Assembly: GCA_026391125.1 (NCBI GenBank)
Contig: JAPLEO010000060.1
Coordinates: 29,729-93,728 of the forward strand
Direction: 5' to 3'
DNA: 64,000 nucleotides
From: Bacteroidota bacterium
GTDB lineage: Bacteria > Bacteroidota > Bacteroidia > Chitinophagales > Chitinophagaceae
Made by a program: the position numbers and the translations under genes. The notes below the pieces were generated by a model. That model did not search any database. It was not told where the DNA came from and worked only from the letters and a program-made list of their open reading frames with translations. Positions 63,714 to 64,000 of this stretch are shown here, piece after piece (position 1 is the stretch's first letter; every line of letters begins with the position of its first letter).

Positions 63714-64000
63714 TTATTTAGTTGAATAAACGATCAGATCTCTCACTTGTAAACTTGCGATTTTATCAGGATTCAATATTTTGATTTTCACTGAATGCTT
63801 TCCATCTTGCAAGCCGAAATTTGAATACAATTCATTTCTTCTAAGTTTGAAATTATAAGGCATATTGAATTGTTCTTTCTTACCATCGATCTCCATTTCT
63901 ACTTTAAATGCATAATTGGTAGTAGTACCCCATTCGTTCGACATGGTTGAATGAATCACCAATCCATTCCCTTCAAATTCGAATTGATAATTATCTTTCA
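63714..64000 (-). CDS. C-terminal part of a secreted or sugar-operon enzyme (N-terminus off the right edge)
   Basis: The frame stays open upstream of the apparent TTG at 63962 to the window edge (YQFEFEGNGLVIHSTM), so this is the tail of a larger protein, about 95 residues visible. It is a beta-sandwich-like segment (NYAFKVEMEIDGKKEQF, LQDGKHSVKIKILNP). Similar tails occur on ADP-ribosylglycohydrolase-type proteins next to GRP transporters in Bacteroidota, but this is a weak guess. It ends 22 bases from the transporter start. Confidence 0.6.
   Translation of the reverse strand, partial: KDNYQFEFEGNGLVIHSTMSNEWGTTTNYAFKVEMEIDGKKEQFNMPYNFKLRRNELYSNFGLQDGKHSVKIKILNPDKIASLQVRDLIVYSTK

Overview
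The window is a stretch of chromosome from an AT-rich member of the Bacteroidota, most likely a Chitinophagaceae-type bacterium (Sediminibacterium-like; this rank is inference). The supporting evidence is TAnnTTTG promoter boxes just upstream of many genes, almost no Shine-Dalgarno signals, a type IX secretion (T9SS) sorting domain, an Oar-like TonB-dependent receptor, and families typical of the phylum (DUF4954, DUF5916, DUF2807, RibBA, MqnP/UbiA-like). I see no rRNA, tRNA, CRISPR array, prophage, integrase or transposase. Most of it is housekeeping DNA with some surface and secreted proteins.

Layout. 1-4.8 kb: a truncated secreted metallopeptidase/propeller/barrel protein, a YfcE-type phosphoesterase, a four-helix membrane protein and a TolB-like propeller. 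5-10 kb: TPR lipoprotein, rpe, phoH, a secreted protein with an S74-like tail, ribBA. 10-17 kb: Oar-like receptor, esterase, and an ATP-grasp plus GCS2 (YbdK-like) ligase pair. 17-20 kb: an ECF sigma factor, a single-pass protein with a barrel-like tail, and a lipoprotein. 20-31 kb: unknown secreted protein, def, ruvX, a UbiA-family prenyltransferase, a TrmH-type methylase, mutS, a GNAT acetyltransferase, glmS, DUF4954. 31-38.6 kb: ssb, mnmA, an RsmB/NOP methyltransferase overlapping the mnmA end, sucB, sucA, rpsT. 38.6-46 kb: a two-component system, an M14 peptidase, a DUF2807 lipoprotein, guaA and a type I periplasmic-binding-fold protein. 46-50 kb: a holin-like protein, a small helical protein, a ligase-associated Lhr-like helicase and PdeM. 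50-64 kb: DUF5916 protein, XRE-S24 regulator, surE, a small membrane protein, a 1560-residue T9SS cargo behind a formylglycine-generating-enzyme-like protein, GH30 glycosidase, GRP sugar transporter, and the end of another gene.

Genes that probably work together: sucA-sucB (2-oxoglutarate dehydrogenase E1 and E2); helicase-pdeM (half of the four-gene ligase-associated DNA repair set); ECF sigma plus its two downstream genes; ATP-grasp plus GCS2 ligase (candidate small-peptide or amide synthesis); FGE-like protein plus T9SS cargo; GH30 plus sugar transporter; glmS plus DUF4954 (amino-sugar supply and a hexapeptide-helix protein).

The most interesting non-coding signal is a dispersed intergenic element with two full copies (13722-13870 and 53435-53583). 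Each has a REP-like GC-rich hairpin followed by TTAACGTATT, a polypyrimidine tract with tandem CTCACTY heptamers, and a conserved CTCTTCACTYTTATCTTT end. Related half-elements lie in inverted orientation at 42490-42620. Other notable signals are promoter boxes only 3-5 bases from start codons (possible leaderless mRNAs), and a perfect 9-bp inverted repeat whose outer ends are the start codons of two divergent genes.
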